This document shows positions 36,040-43,869 of a DNA stretch of 48,691 nt, piece by piece. The stretch covers positions 1-48,691 of the forward strand of contig CATWQE010000017.1 of the NCBI GenBank assembly GCA_958352855.1. The letters run 5' to 3'. The translations under genes were made by a program, and so were the position numbers. The notes beneath the pieces were generated by a model that was not told where the DNA came from, did no database searches, and saw nothing but the letters and a program-made list of their open reading frames with translations. This stretch comes from an uncultured Bacillota bacterium (GTDB taxonomy: Bacteria; Bacillota; Clostridia; Lachnospirales; Lachnospiraceae). The stretch's first letter is position 1, and each line of letters starts with the position of its first letter.

Positions 36040-37527
36040 TCAGCCCATACATGGGTGGCAATGTCCATATGCATCCATGCAGTCCTCTTCCGGATTCTTC
36101 ATGCAAAGATGAACAGCAGCCTTCTTAAAGGTCATTGGCAGTGCCAGAATGTTTGGATTTTCTCCTACAAATTTCTTCTTGGCATCTTCCAAAGCTTCTT
36201 CAAAAGTTGCTCTTGTTTTCAATCCCATACCTCTTGCATATCCTGGTTCCTGAGCGCCTACAATATAGATTGCACTGGTATTCATTTCTGCAATATGTCC
36301 ACAGGAAATCATACTGAAACCATGGAATGGATGGAACGCATTAGTAAAACGGTACTTTCTGATATATTCTTCGTTGGTTGCAAAATATTCTCCATAACGG
36401 TTCATATCCGGCAAAGTGTTCATATAGTCATGCTGGAACAGGTCATACATTTCTCTCAAATAAGGCCATAACTCATCATGGAAGAATCCGTTGCACAGAG
36501 AAGAACAAATAATTACACAGTTATCGCTCATAATACGTTTGTATCTCAGCACCTGTGCGCTTAAAGCCTGCATCATCATGATCGGGTTTGTGCCCATACC
36601 GTCACCATAGTGGAATTTCTGAGGCATACCAAATACCAGAACATCATATTTCTTTTCCGCCCAGTGTACATAGGTTCTCTTGTCAGCCAGCTTCCAGCTT
36701 TCCGGCATCATCACTTTTGCATATCCGGAATAAATAGCAATCTGTCTGGAATTGGTATCCAGTACAGCGTCACAGCAGAAGAAAGGATGTCCCATTTTTT
36801 CTTCCATATGCATGGAGATTTCATCAAATTTATTTCTCATAAGACTGCCGCCGTTTACCGGTGTGAAGTCTTTTCTGTGCATAACAGATGGTACATGATG
36901 GCTTGCAATGCTCTTCCAGTTGGTAATACCGGTAGCGCTGTGTTTATAGCCTCCTGAATATCCGCCATAGGGATTTCCCTGTACATGGCCGATAAGAATG
37001 GGAATATCACATTCAAACACGTATTTGTTCATAAATACCGGATCACCACGTTTTGTAGTACCAAGGTCTACCATATGGTCTTTATCTTCACTGTCATGAC
37101 TGATAATCTGCCCTGTATGCCAGAATTCGTTAAATAATTCTTCTCCGAAAATAGCCTTTGCATCAGACTCTTTGCTTCTCGGGTGAAGACCATTGGAAAT
37201 AATAAATAAAATATCCTTTTTTTCTACCCCTGCTGCATATAATTCTTCCAGAATGTATTTAATACTTAATTTTCTGTGGCTGGTAGCCTGTTCGCCGCCC
37301 TTTACGCGGTCCGGTACGACAAAGGTGACAGTGCTTCCTTTGTGTGCCAGTTCTGTCAATGTAGGCATTCCAATAGGATGTGCCAGGCTTTCCAGATAGG
37401 CTTCTTTTAACTTATCTTCCGGGATATAATCCGGGTCTTTCACTGTCTCTCCAGGAATAAAAATGTCTGTGCTGTCCGGCAGCTCTGCCGCCATAGTTCC
37501 CTGTCCGTATTCAAATTCTAATTTCAT
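36040..37527 (-). CDS. LarA-family nickel-pincer racemase/epimerase homologue
   Basis: Protein of 495 residues, longer than lactate racemase LarA (about 424). LarA enzymes use a nickel-pincer nucleotide bound to a lysine and a histidine. Here GGYSGGYK supplies K195, and H211 lies 16 residues on, the same spacing as LarA K184 and H200. SNGLHPRS supplies H115, matching LarA H108. The residue equal to LarA H174, ten before the lysine, is N185 here, so the catalytic pair is altered. The tail is rich in Cys and His (CMDAYGHCHPCMG). No larB/larC/larE cofactor genes are nearby. Substrate unknown; sugar acids or hydroxy acids are possible. Last gene of the pfk-tpi operon; AGGAGG precedes the ATG. Confidence 0.75.
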   Translation of the reverse strand: MKLEFEYGQGTMAAELPDSTDIFIPGETVKDPDYIPEDKLKEAYLESLAHPIGMPTLTELAHKGSTVTFVVPDRVKGGEQATSHRKLSIKYILEELYAAGVEKKDILFIISNGLHPRSKESDAKAIFGEELFNEFWHTGQIISHDSEDKDHMVDLGTTKRGDPVFMNKYVFECDIPILIGHVQGNPYGGYSGGYKHSATGITNWKSIASHHVPSVMHRKDFTPVNGGSLMRNKFDEISMHMEEKMGHPFFCCDAVLDTNSRQIAIYSGYAKVMMPESWKLADKRTYVHWAEKKYDVLVFGMPQKFHYGDGMGTNPIMMMQALSAQVLRYKRIMSDNCVIICSSLCNGFFHDELWPYLREMYDLFQHDYMNTLPDMNRYGEYFATNEEYIRKYRFTNAFHPFHGFSMISCGHIAEMNTSAIYIVGAQEPGYARGMGLKTRATFEEALEDAKKKFVGENPNILALPMTFKKAAVHLCMKNPEEDCMDAYGHCHPCMG

Positions 37528-37549
37528 AATATTTTTCCTCCTGCCTGGT

Positions 37550-38386
37550 TTAGTTGTTCATATATAAAGAAATAATTTCCAGATATTCTTCTGGATAGTA
37601 TCCAATCTCTCCCTGGAATCTGGTCAGGGCAATCAGTCCGCCGTCGATTTCCGGAATGGACGCCAGCATAGCCGCGTTATCCTGTTTCAGACCGCCTCCA
37701 TATACAATATCCATGCCATTTGTTTTTTCTTTTACAAATCTGGCAATTTTGGTAATATATTCTTTATCTGCCGGAGTTTTTCCAGGTCCAATAGACCATA
37801 CCGGTTCGTAAGCAATGGTTACCATAGATGTATCTACATCCTGCAGTCCTGTTTCTAATTGTTCTCCCAGAACCTCCTGCCACTGCTCCTGCTCTTCGCT
37901 TTTCTCTCCTATACAGTATAACACTTTCATCCCCTGAGATACAGCACATTTTACTTCCTGATTTAAGATTCTGTTTACTGCCTTTGTATCTTTACAGCCT
38001 GCCTCTGCCAGAATACCGGTTAAATTATTTCGTTCTTCACAGTGTCCGATAATCACAGCTTCGCAGCCTGCCGCTTTCATAGCTGCCGCCGGTCTTCCTG
38101 TGGTAAATGCCCCAAAATTTCCTCCCGGCTGTACGTCATTTCGGAATACTCCCTGACATCCAATCTGTACCGGGCTTCCTTCTGTCTTTGCACCTGCAGC
38201 AGAAAACAGGTGAAGCTCAGGGAAAAACATGGCAAATTCCACATCTTCTTTGTTATACTGTTTCAAGGTTTCCTGTGTTTCCTTTACAATATAACTTCCC
38301 CATTCTCTTATATCCGCAATTCTGTTTACACCGCCAAGTTTTGCCGGTACATCAAATCTTTTTAAATTCAGATAGATATGTTTCAT
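37550..38386 (-). CDS. Divergent triosephosphate isomerase-like protein
   Basis: TIM-barrel isomerase of 278 residues, somewhat longer than standard TpiA (about 250). The three catalytic residues can be placed: K9 in LNLKRF (standard NWKMN), H115 in IIGHCEERN (standard LGHSERR) and E194 in AYEPVWSIGPGKTP. The phosphate loop YGGGLKQDN differs from the usual YGGSVKPDN, and the last phosphate-binding GGASL stretch is not recognisable. Such divergent copies include isomerases of four-carbon sugar phosphates (EryH/LerI type), so the substrate may not be dihydroxyacetone phosphate. It lies between pfk (21-base gap) and the larA-like gene (22 bases). Confidence 0.75.
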   Translation of the reverse strand: MKHIYLNLKRFDVPAKLGGVNRIADIREWGSYIVKETQETLKQYNKEDVEFAMFFPELHLFSAAGAKTEGSPVQIGCQGVFRNDVQPGGNFGAFTTGRPAAAMKAAGCEAVIIGHCEERNNLTGILAEAGCKDTKAVNRILNQEVKCAVSQGMKVLYCIGEKSEEQEQWQEVLGEQLETGLQDVDTSMVTIAYEPVWSIGPGKTPADKEYITKIARFVKEKTNGMDIVYGGGLKQDNAAMLASIPEIDGGLIALTRFQGEIGYYPEEYLEIISLYMNN

Positions 38387-38407
38387 TTCTTTTTTCCTTT
38401 CTATCGT

Positions 38408-39586
38408 TTATTTTTTTCCGTAAAATCCGTTAAAAGAGATCATATCCGGAAGCTCCTCCCCAATAAGAGGTCTGCACCAGTCCAGAAATGCCTGAGTAAC
38501 CCCATTGCCCTCTGTATTGATATATTCATCCGGCATGGTCCGCTCATACATCATAACTTCATCAATATCTACCAGGAAATCCTCTATTTCATATGGATTT
38601 TCAGAAACCCGGCGGAACGCTACCATTTTACCAGATTCTCCATTTAAAGCTGCGCGGCAGGCTTTTTCTCCCGCAAGCTGCGCTTCCCTGCAGTCTACCG
38701 GACTTTGCAATCCTATGGATGCTCTTCCCAGCAGTCCCGGTTTTTCTCCCCTTGCCTTGTAGCCAAGCTTCTGAATCACCAGATTTGCCAGATGGGAACT
38801 CACATCCCCAAAGTAAGTAGCGCGCTCTGTCTTAAAGACAGGTTTTACAACAGGCTTTCCGTCTTTATCCGTTAAACCTTCGCTGGCTACCACCACAATA
38901 CCGCTTTTCTCCTTTAGTTTTTCCTCTACATCTTTAATAAACTGTTCCTCATCAAAAGGTCTTTCCGGCAGATAAATCAAATCCGGTCCATATCCTTTTT
39001 CCCCTGCCAATGCGCTGGCTGCGGTAATCCAGCCCGCATTTCGGCCAGATGCTTCCATCACCACCACATGAATAGGAAGAGAGCGCACATCTGCGCAAAG
39101 CTCTTCTGCACAGGCTGCAATATATCTGGCAGCGCTTCCAAAGCCAGGACTGTGATCTGTTACTGCGATATCGTTATCCGTAGTTTTGGGAATCCCCATA
39201 ACCCGGATATCCAGATTTCTTGCCTGACAGGTTTTATGTAGTTTTCCACAGGTATCCATGGTTCCGTTTCCACCATTAAAGAGTACATATTTAATTTCTC
39301 TCTTTACCAGAATATCTGCCATTTTTTCATAATCTTCCTGCCAGATAGGGTCTCTGGAGGTTCCAATTGCAGTTCCCGGTGTCTGAAGTAACAGTTTCAG
39401 TTTTTCTTCCGGTACCTTCTCTAATTCCAGGAACTTTTCTTCCAGGACGCCGCCTGTTCCATTTTCAGCCCCATAAATATGATCCAGTTTTCCATAACGT
39501 CTCGCCTCTGTAACAGCCCCATACAAAGAAGCATTTAAAACTGCTGTAGGACCTCCTCCGTGGACAATCAATAAATTTTCTGCCAT
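38408..39586 (-). CDS. 6-phosphofructokinase, group III type
   Basis: Phosphofructokinase family enzyme of 392 residues; standard ATP-PfkA has about 320. Phosphate-donor loop GGNGT has G108 where PPi-dependent enzymes have Asp, pointing to ATP. IPKTTDND (K134, D137, D139) carries a lysine usual in the PPi and group III branches. MEASGRNAGW and the PfkA-like sugar-binding half are present. It probably phosphorylates fructose-6-phosphate or a similar sugar phosphate. The ATG at 39586 has AAAGGAAG upstream; an upstream frame extension of 34 codons covers a hairpin region. First gene of the pfk-tpi-larA operon. Donor choice is inferred. Confidence 0.85.
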   Translation of the reverse strand: MAENLLIVHGGGPTAVLNASLYGAVTEARRYGKLDHIYGAENGTGGVLEEKFLELEKVPEEKLKLLLQTPGTAIGTSRDPIWQEDYEKMADILVKREIKYVLFNGGNGTMDTCGKLHKTCQARNLDIRVMGIPKTTDNDIAVTDHSPGFGSAARYIAACAEELCADVRSLPIHVVVMEASGRNAGWITAASALAGEKGYGPDLIYLPERPFDEEQFIKDVEEKLKEKSGIVVVASEGLTDKDGKPVVKPVFKTERATYFGDVSSHLANLVIQKLGYKARGEKPGLLGRASIGLQSPVDCREAQLAGEKACRAALNGESGKMVAFRRVSENPYEIEDFLVDIDEVMMYERTMPDEYINTEGNGVTQAFLDWCRPLIGEELPDMISFNGFYGKK

Positions 39587-39640
39587 GTTATTCTTCCTTT
39601 CCTTATTACAAATTGCTTCTGTTAGAGTTTCATACCAGAA

Positions 39641-39686
39641 GTTCTTTGTCATAGGGAAAACTTCTGTTTTCCCTATGACAAAGAAC
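39641..39686. other. Perfect 20-bp hairpin ahead of pfk
   Basis: Arms 39641-39660 and 39667-39686 pair perfectly around a 6-base loop. Neither strand has a T run after it. The arms overlap another inverted repeat, CAGAAGTT (39636-39643) with AACTTCTG (39659-39666), so two structures exclude each other. It lies in the leader of pfk, 55 bases before the start. Confidence 0.8.
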
Positions 39687-39712
39687 ACCCTGCAGCAACT
39701 ATGCTGCAGGGT
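39687..39712. other. Second hairpin, 11-bp stem, between ssuA-like gene and pfk
   Basis: Arms ACCCTGCAGCA and TGCTGCAGGGT with a 4-base loop, directly next to the 20-bp hairpin with no spacer. It could be the 3' end structure of the importer mRNA or part of a leader switch. Confidence 0.75.
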
Positions 39713-39726
39713 CCCCTAAACTTCTC

Positions 39727-39758
39727 ATCGTTTTCTGCAGTCGCGCGTGGCAAACGAT
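39727..39758. other. Third inverted repeat after the ssuA-like gene
   Basis: ATCGTTT (39727-39733) pairs with AAACGAT (39752-39758) around an 18-base GC-rich loop, starting just 5 bases after the binding-protein stop on the minus strand. Confidence 0.5.
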
Positions 39759-39762
39759 TTTC

Positions 39763-40818
39763 TTATTTTCCTGCTTCTTCCATAATGTCAAACAGTACGT
39801 AATCTTCTACCGGAACTTCTGCTTCTACTTTTCCTGCATTAATGAAGTTATCCTGCTGAATTTCATAGTAACCTTTTACGCTGCCGTCTTCAACCTGTTT
39901 CAGTAATTCTTCAGATGTCAGCCATGCGCCGTCTGTTGTCTGTCCTAATGCTGTTTCTACATCTGTCTTTGTCTCATCTGCTACATATCCTGCAACTTCT
40001 TCATAATTTTCTTCTTTTGCACCAAAGTCCATTGCTTTGTAAAGTGCTTTTGTGAATCTTACAAGAAGGTCTTTGTTCTTTTCTGCATATTCTGGCATAC
40101 ATACCCAGCTTGCAGGGTCTGCTGCGATATCAGAGAAGTCTGTATTTGTAACAAAAATTTCTACGTCATCGCCTAATTCGTCTGTGATAACCTTTGTATT
40201 TGGTGACCATGGAGCACAGGCATCAATGGAACCGGAAATCATAGCGCTTGGCATATTGGTAACTTCCATGTTATATGGTTCAATATCATCCATAGTAAGA
40301 CCTACAGATTCCAAAGCACGAAGTAAAATTGTTTCAGAGGATGTACCGGATGCATAAGCAACTTTTTTGCCCTTTAAATCTTCCAGAGAGTTTACACCTT
40401 TGGATTTCAGACCCATAACACAGTCTGCATCACCTAACTGCTGGAAACAGAAAACATCTACATTTCCCTGAATTGCCAGTGTATGAGCGCCAGGTCCAAT
40501 GTAGGCAACATCCATGGAACCACCTTCCATAGCTGCGATTTCAGTAGGACCATCATCAAATTTTGTAAGCTCTACTTCAATACCTTCTTCTTCAAAATAG
40601 CCTTTTTCCTGGGCTGTTTTTACTACCCACAGGGAAGCGTAGTTTGGCATATACGCAACTTTTACTTTGTCTAATTCTTTCTTTTCTTCTTTTCCAGCCT
40701 CTGCTGAAGCTTCTTTCTTTTCTTCTGGAGCTTCTTTTTCTCCACCGCCGCCGCAGCCTGCTAACATAGTCATTGCGGTTGCTGCTGCCAGAACCATTGC
40801 TAATAATTTCTTCTTCAT
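39763..40818 (-). CDS. NitT/TauT-family ABC transporter substrate-binding lipoprotein
   Basis: Lipoprotein of 351 residues with signal peptide and lipobox LAGC (C22), a Glu/Lys/Ala-rich linker, then an SsuA/ThiY-like binding domain (VKVAYMPNYASLWVVKTAQE, AYIGPGAHTLAIQGN, GLTMDDIEPYNMEVTNMPSA). The family takes sulfonates, nitrate, taurine or pyrimidine precursors. The GGGG-E sequence after the cysteine and acidic linker say nothing about substrate. It is the last gene of the importer operon, after the ATPase. Context of sugar-phosphate genes suggests a different, carbon-related ligand, but this is unproven. Confidence 0.9.
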   Translation of the reverse strand: MKKKLLAMVLAAATAMTMLAGCGGGGEKEAPEEKKEASAEAGKEEKKELDKVKVAYMPNYASLWVVKTAQEKGYFEEEGIEVELTKFDDGPTEIAAMEGGSMDVAYIGPGAHTLAIQGNVDVFCFQQLGDADCVMGLKSKGVNSLEDLKGKKVAYASGTSSETILLRALESVGLTMDDIEPYNMEVTNMPSAMISGSIDACAPWSPNTKVITDELGDDVEIFVTNTDFSDIAADPASWVCMPEYAEKNKDLLVRFTKALYKAMDFGAKEENYEEVAGYVADETKTDVETALGQTTDGAWLTSEELLKQVEDGSVKGYYEIQQDNFINAGKVEAEVPVEDYVLFDIMEEAGK

Positions 40819-40876
40819 GAAAAAATCCTCCTTAAAAAATATAGTTTATCTCCTCACAGGTCGCCCCTTGTAAGTT

Positions 40877-41668
40877 CTACTTTCTAACTTCCAGATATTC
40901 CTGGTATACCTGACCCCAGATATGGTTTTTCAGTTCAATAAAACGGTCGCTCATTTTTGTTTCCTGATCTCTTGGATAAGGAATATCAATGTCCACCACT
41001 TCTTTAATACGTCCCGGACGGGCGCTCATAATCACAACCCTGGTAGCCAGCACAATGGCTTCTTCAATATCATGGGTTACAAAGAAGCAGGTTTTGTGTT
41101 CTTCTTCCCATGCTTTCAAAAGCTCTGTCTGAAGCTGTGTTCTTGTCTGAGCATCCAGTGCTCCAAAAGGTTCGTCCATGAGCAGCACTTCCGGATTCAT
41201 GGCATAAGCTCTTGCAATCGCTACACGCTGTTTCATACCACCGGATAATTCCTTTGGATAAGAATCCGCGAATTTTTCCAGCTCTACCATTTTCAGATAT
41301 TTCATGGAAATAGCTTCGCATTCTTCTTTGGAAAGCCCTTTTAATTTCAATCCAAACTCTACATTTTTCTTAACGGTCAGCCATGGGAACAATGCATACT
41401 GCTGGAATACAACGCCCCTGTCTGTTCCTGTTCCTTTAATCGGTTTCCCATCTACCAGAATCTGTCCTGCTGTAGGCTCTAAAAGTCCTGCAATAATATT
41501 CAGCAAAGTAGACTTTCCGCAACCGGATGGCCCGATTACACAGATGAATTCGTTTTCTTTAATATCAAAATTTACGCCATTCAGAGCAACAACTTCACCT
41601 TTACGGGTATTGTATTTCTTCTCAACGCCCTGAATACTTACCTTTATATTTCCCTCTTTTCCTGCCAT
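40877..41668 (-). CDS. NitT/TauT-family ABC transporter ATP-binding protein
   Basis: ATPase subunit of 263 residues. Walker A GPSGCGKST, Q-loop VVFQQYALFPW, signature LSGGMKQRVAIARA, Walker B LLMDEPFGALD and H-loop FVTHD are intact, so it is active. The FGALDAQTR form is typical of SsuB/TauB/NrtD. AAGGAAG lies 8 bases before the ATG, inside the end of the permease gene (25-base overlap). Confidence 0.95.
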   Translation of the reverse strand: MAGKEGNIKVSIQGVEKKYNTRKGEVVALNGVNFDIKENEFICVIGPSGCGKSTLLNIIAGLLEPTAGQILVDGKPIKGTGTDRGVVFQQYALFPWLTVKKNVEFGLKLKGLSKEECEAISMKYLKMVELEKFADSYPKELSGGMKQRVAIARAYAMNPEVLLMDEPFGALDAQTRTQLQTELLKAWEEEHKTCFFVTHDIEEAIVLATRVVIMSARPGRIKEVVDIDIPYPRDQETKMSDRFIELKNHIWGQVYQEYLEVRK

Positions 41669-42441
41669 CCTGTTAACTTCCTTTCAAAGAATTTAAGAAC
41701 TTTTTCTGCAATCATTCCGATTACGCCAATGATAATAATGTAAAGCAGCATTGGTGTTGTTTCATAAGAGTTGGCAAGAGATTTGATTCTCATACCAAGA
41801 CCTGCAATCGCACCGGTGGATTCTGCTGCAATCAAGGTTGTCAGCGCTGTAGAAATACCAAGTCTTACTGCTGTGATGATAAATGGTGTAGTTGCCGGAA
41901 AGATAACCTTCACAAACAACTGTGCATCGTTTGCGCCTAATACTCTGGCTGCTTTGATTAAGGTTTCATCTACATTAATAACACCCTGGAAAATAGTAAC
42001 CGTCATAATCAGGAATGTTGCCAGGCAGATAACGATAATCTGTGGTGTACGTCCTACGCCTACCCCGATTACTACCAGCGGTACGTATGCCAGTGGCGGG
42101 ATGTTTCTGATAAACTGAATCCATGGCTCTAATATGTATCTGACCGGTCTGTACCATGCCATTAAGAATGCTACCGGAACTGAAATCACAAATCCAAGTG
42201 CAAAGCCCCAGAATACTGAAATCAAACTGCTTCCAATATCTTGTAACAGGATTCCTCTTTCTCCCTGCATTAAACCAATGGATTTCAAAACCTCAATTGC
42301 ATTAGGAAAACATCTGGCTGTCTGTGGTGTAACAGACAACAGTGTCCACACAAGAATTGCAACAGCAAAGGAAATTAAAAGCCATATTCCTTTTGGTATT
42401 TTGCTAATAAAATCAGCACCGCTCTTGTTTTTCTTCCCCAT
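41644..42441 (-). CDS. NitT/TauT-family ABC transporter permease
   Basis: Permease of 265 residues with about six transmembrane segments and the cytoplasmic EAA-type loop ETLIKAARVLGANDAQLFVK. First gene of the importer operon (permease, ATPase, binding protein), with its own promoter 60-100 bases upstream. GGAGG-like site precedes the ATG. Confidence 0.93.
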   Translation of the reverse strand: MGKKNKSGADFISKIPKGIWLLISFAVAILVWTLLSVTPQTARCFPNAIEVLKSIGLMQGERGILLQDIGSSLISVFWGFALGFVISVPVAFLMAWYRPVRYILEPWIQFIRNIPPLAYVPLVVIGVGVGRTPQIIVICLATFLIMTVTIFQGVINVDETLIKAARVLGANDAQLFVKVIFPATTPFIITAVRLGISTALTTLIAAESTGAIAGLGMRIKSLANSYETTPMLLYIIIIGVIGMIAEKVLKFFERKLTGWQEKREI

Positions 42442-42512
42442 TTTTAACCTCCGCTTTCTTTTGTTTCGGTATTTCGCACCAAAACATAACTCTTATTTGT
42501 TTTTCTATGGAC

Positions 42513-42541
42513 ATTATCCCCTATACAGGGTTTATTTTCAA
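42513..42541 (-). promoter_or_regulatory. Promoter of the NitT/TauT importer operon
   Basis: Minus-strand TTGAAA (42536-42541), 17-base spacer, GATAAT (42513-42518). Confidence 0.65.
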
Positions 42542-42553
42542 CTATATTTTAAG

Positions 42554-42563
42554 CAAACGTTTG
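42554..42563. promoter_or_regulatory. PurR-like LacI-family operator upstream of the importer promoter
   Basis: CAAACGTTTG is a perfect 10-bp palindrome with a central CG, the core recognised by PurR-type LacI regulators. It lies 12 bases upstream of the -35, a position more usual for activation or looping than for blocking. Confidence 0.55.
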
Positions 42564-42634
42564 GCTTGTTTTGTGTACTTTTCTTTCTCTTTAACGTAAT
42601 AAACATTTCATTTTAGCAAAAAAGAACAAAAAAT

Positions 42635-42663
42635 GAGCAGACAGGCTTTAAAGCCTGCTGCTC
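42635..42663 (-). terminator. Terminator of the nagB-nagA-fba operon
   Basis: GAGCAG pairs with CTGCTC, enclosing the palindrome AGGCTTTAAAGCCT. On the minus strand the stem is followed by ATTTTTTGTTCTTTTTT, a classic Rho-independent signal about 40 bases after the fba stop. Confidence 0.9.
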
Positions 42664-42703
42664 GTCCTTACTTTTTCATGTGCATTTTGCACATTCTGCA
42701 GAT

Positions 42704-43858
42704 TTATTTGCACTTTTTATAACGCTCTGCCATTTCTTCCAGAGATACCTGTTCAACCAGAGGCGCTTTTCCAAAAGAACCAAACTCTACAATCAAGGTT
42801 CCAATAGCTTCTTTGACACCTTTTTCAATAACTTCTACCAGGTCGGCGGTATCCTGATCCGGAATGTTACCATACATAACCGTATCCATAATTGGAGGAA
42901 GGAAGGCTCTTGGATCAAACTGGTCTTTTTTCTCTTCCAGAAGTTCATATACTTTTCCAATGGATGCGCTGTCTCTCTTAGCAGGATTCTGATGGAAGAA
43001 TTCCTTCATATTTCTGGTAACTGCCAGGCGAATGTCTGTATCCACATTAATCTTTCCGATTCCGCATGGAATAGCTGCTTTCAGCTCTTCAATAGAGATT
43101 CCGTATGCATTCTGAATATTTCCACCTAAAGCATTGATTTCATCTACAATATATCTTGGAACGGTAGAAGAACCATGAGATACCAGAACACCGAAAAGAT
43201 TTTCATGCATCATACATTCTTTAATGGCAATGGCAATCTCTTTTCTCAGCTTTACATCTTTTCCCTTGGAAGCTCCATGCATGGTTCCGTAGGAAATTGC
43301 CAGGGCATCACAGCCTGTTTTCTTAAAGAATTCCACTGCTTTTAAAGGATTAGTATAAGTAGAAGTAGCAGAAAATACATGATCTTCCACACCGGCTAAA
43401 ACGCCTAACTCACCTTCTACAGAAACACCTCTTTCATGAGCGTATTTTACTACTTCTCTTGTGAGTTCTACATTCTCATCAAAAGGAAGAGAAGAACCGT
43501 CAATCATAACAGAGGTGTATCCGCCTTCAATAGCAGCCACGCAGGAATCAAAGTTCTTACCATGATCCAGGTGGAGAACCACTGGGATAGGTGAATTTTC
43601 TGCATATTTTTTCACTGCTGCCGCAATGTTTTTGGCTCCGATTTTTTTATCTTCTAAGGTTGCATTCTGAAAATCAGTACGTCCTCCCATGAATCCGTTT
43701 GCCAGGTCAGCCCCCTGTAAAATAGCTGCTGAACGGAACATTTCGTGTACCTCAATGGCAGCTTTTGCCTGGGCAACTGCATTTACATTAAATGCTCCCT
43801 GAGCAAAATGATATTTGTCAACGGTTTCCAGTAATGGTCTTAATGGTATTAATGGCAT
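42704..43858 (-). CDS. Class II fructose-bisphosphate aldolase family protein
   Basis: Zinc-dependent aldolase of 384 residues, longer than the 285-residue standard form owing to extra C-terminal sequence. HLDHGKNFDSC holds a zinc-ligand histidine and the catalytic aspartate side; VEGELGVLAG, SYGTMHGASKG and GIGKINVDTDIRLA match family motifs. It would split fructose-1,6-bisphosphate (or tagatose-1,6-bisphosphate) into triose phosphates. AGGAGG precedes the ATG; it follows nagA by 11 bases, which puts an aldolase directly in an amino-sugar operon. The exact sugar stereochemistry is not decided by the sequence. Confidence 0.88.
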   Translation of the reverse strand: MPLIPLRPLLETVDKYHFAQGAFNVNAVAQAKAAIEVHEMFRSAAILQGADLANGFMGGRTDFQNATLEDKKIGAKNIAAAVKKYAENSPIPVVLHLDHGKNFDSCVAAIEGGYTSVMIDGSSLPFDENVELTREVVKYAHERGVSVEGELGVLAGVEDHVFSATSTYTNPLKAVEFFKKTGCDALAISYGTMHGASKGKDVKLRKEIAIAIKECMMHENLFGVLVSHGSSTVPRYIVDEINALGGNIQNAYGISIEELKAAIPCGIGKINVDTDIRLAVTRNMKEFFHQNPAKRDSASIGKVYELLEEKKDQFDPRAFLPPIMDTVMYGNIPDQDTADLVEVIEKGVKEAIGTLIVEFGSFGKAPLVEQVSLEEMAERYKKCK

Positions 43859-43869
43859 AATCTTTCCTC

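Noticed and set aside
42551..42566. CcpA cre site at the importer promoter
   Set aside because: Aligned to the cre consensus around the central CG, the outer positions (T1, W3, W12, C13, A14) do not match; a PurR-like LacI site fits better.
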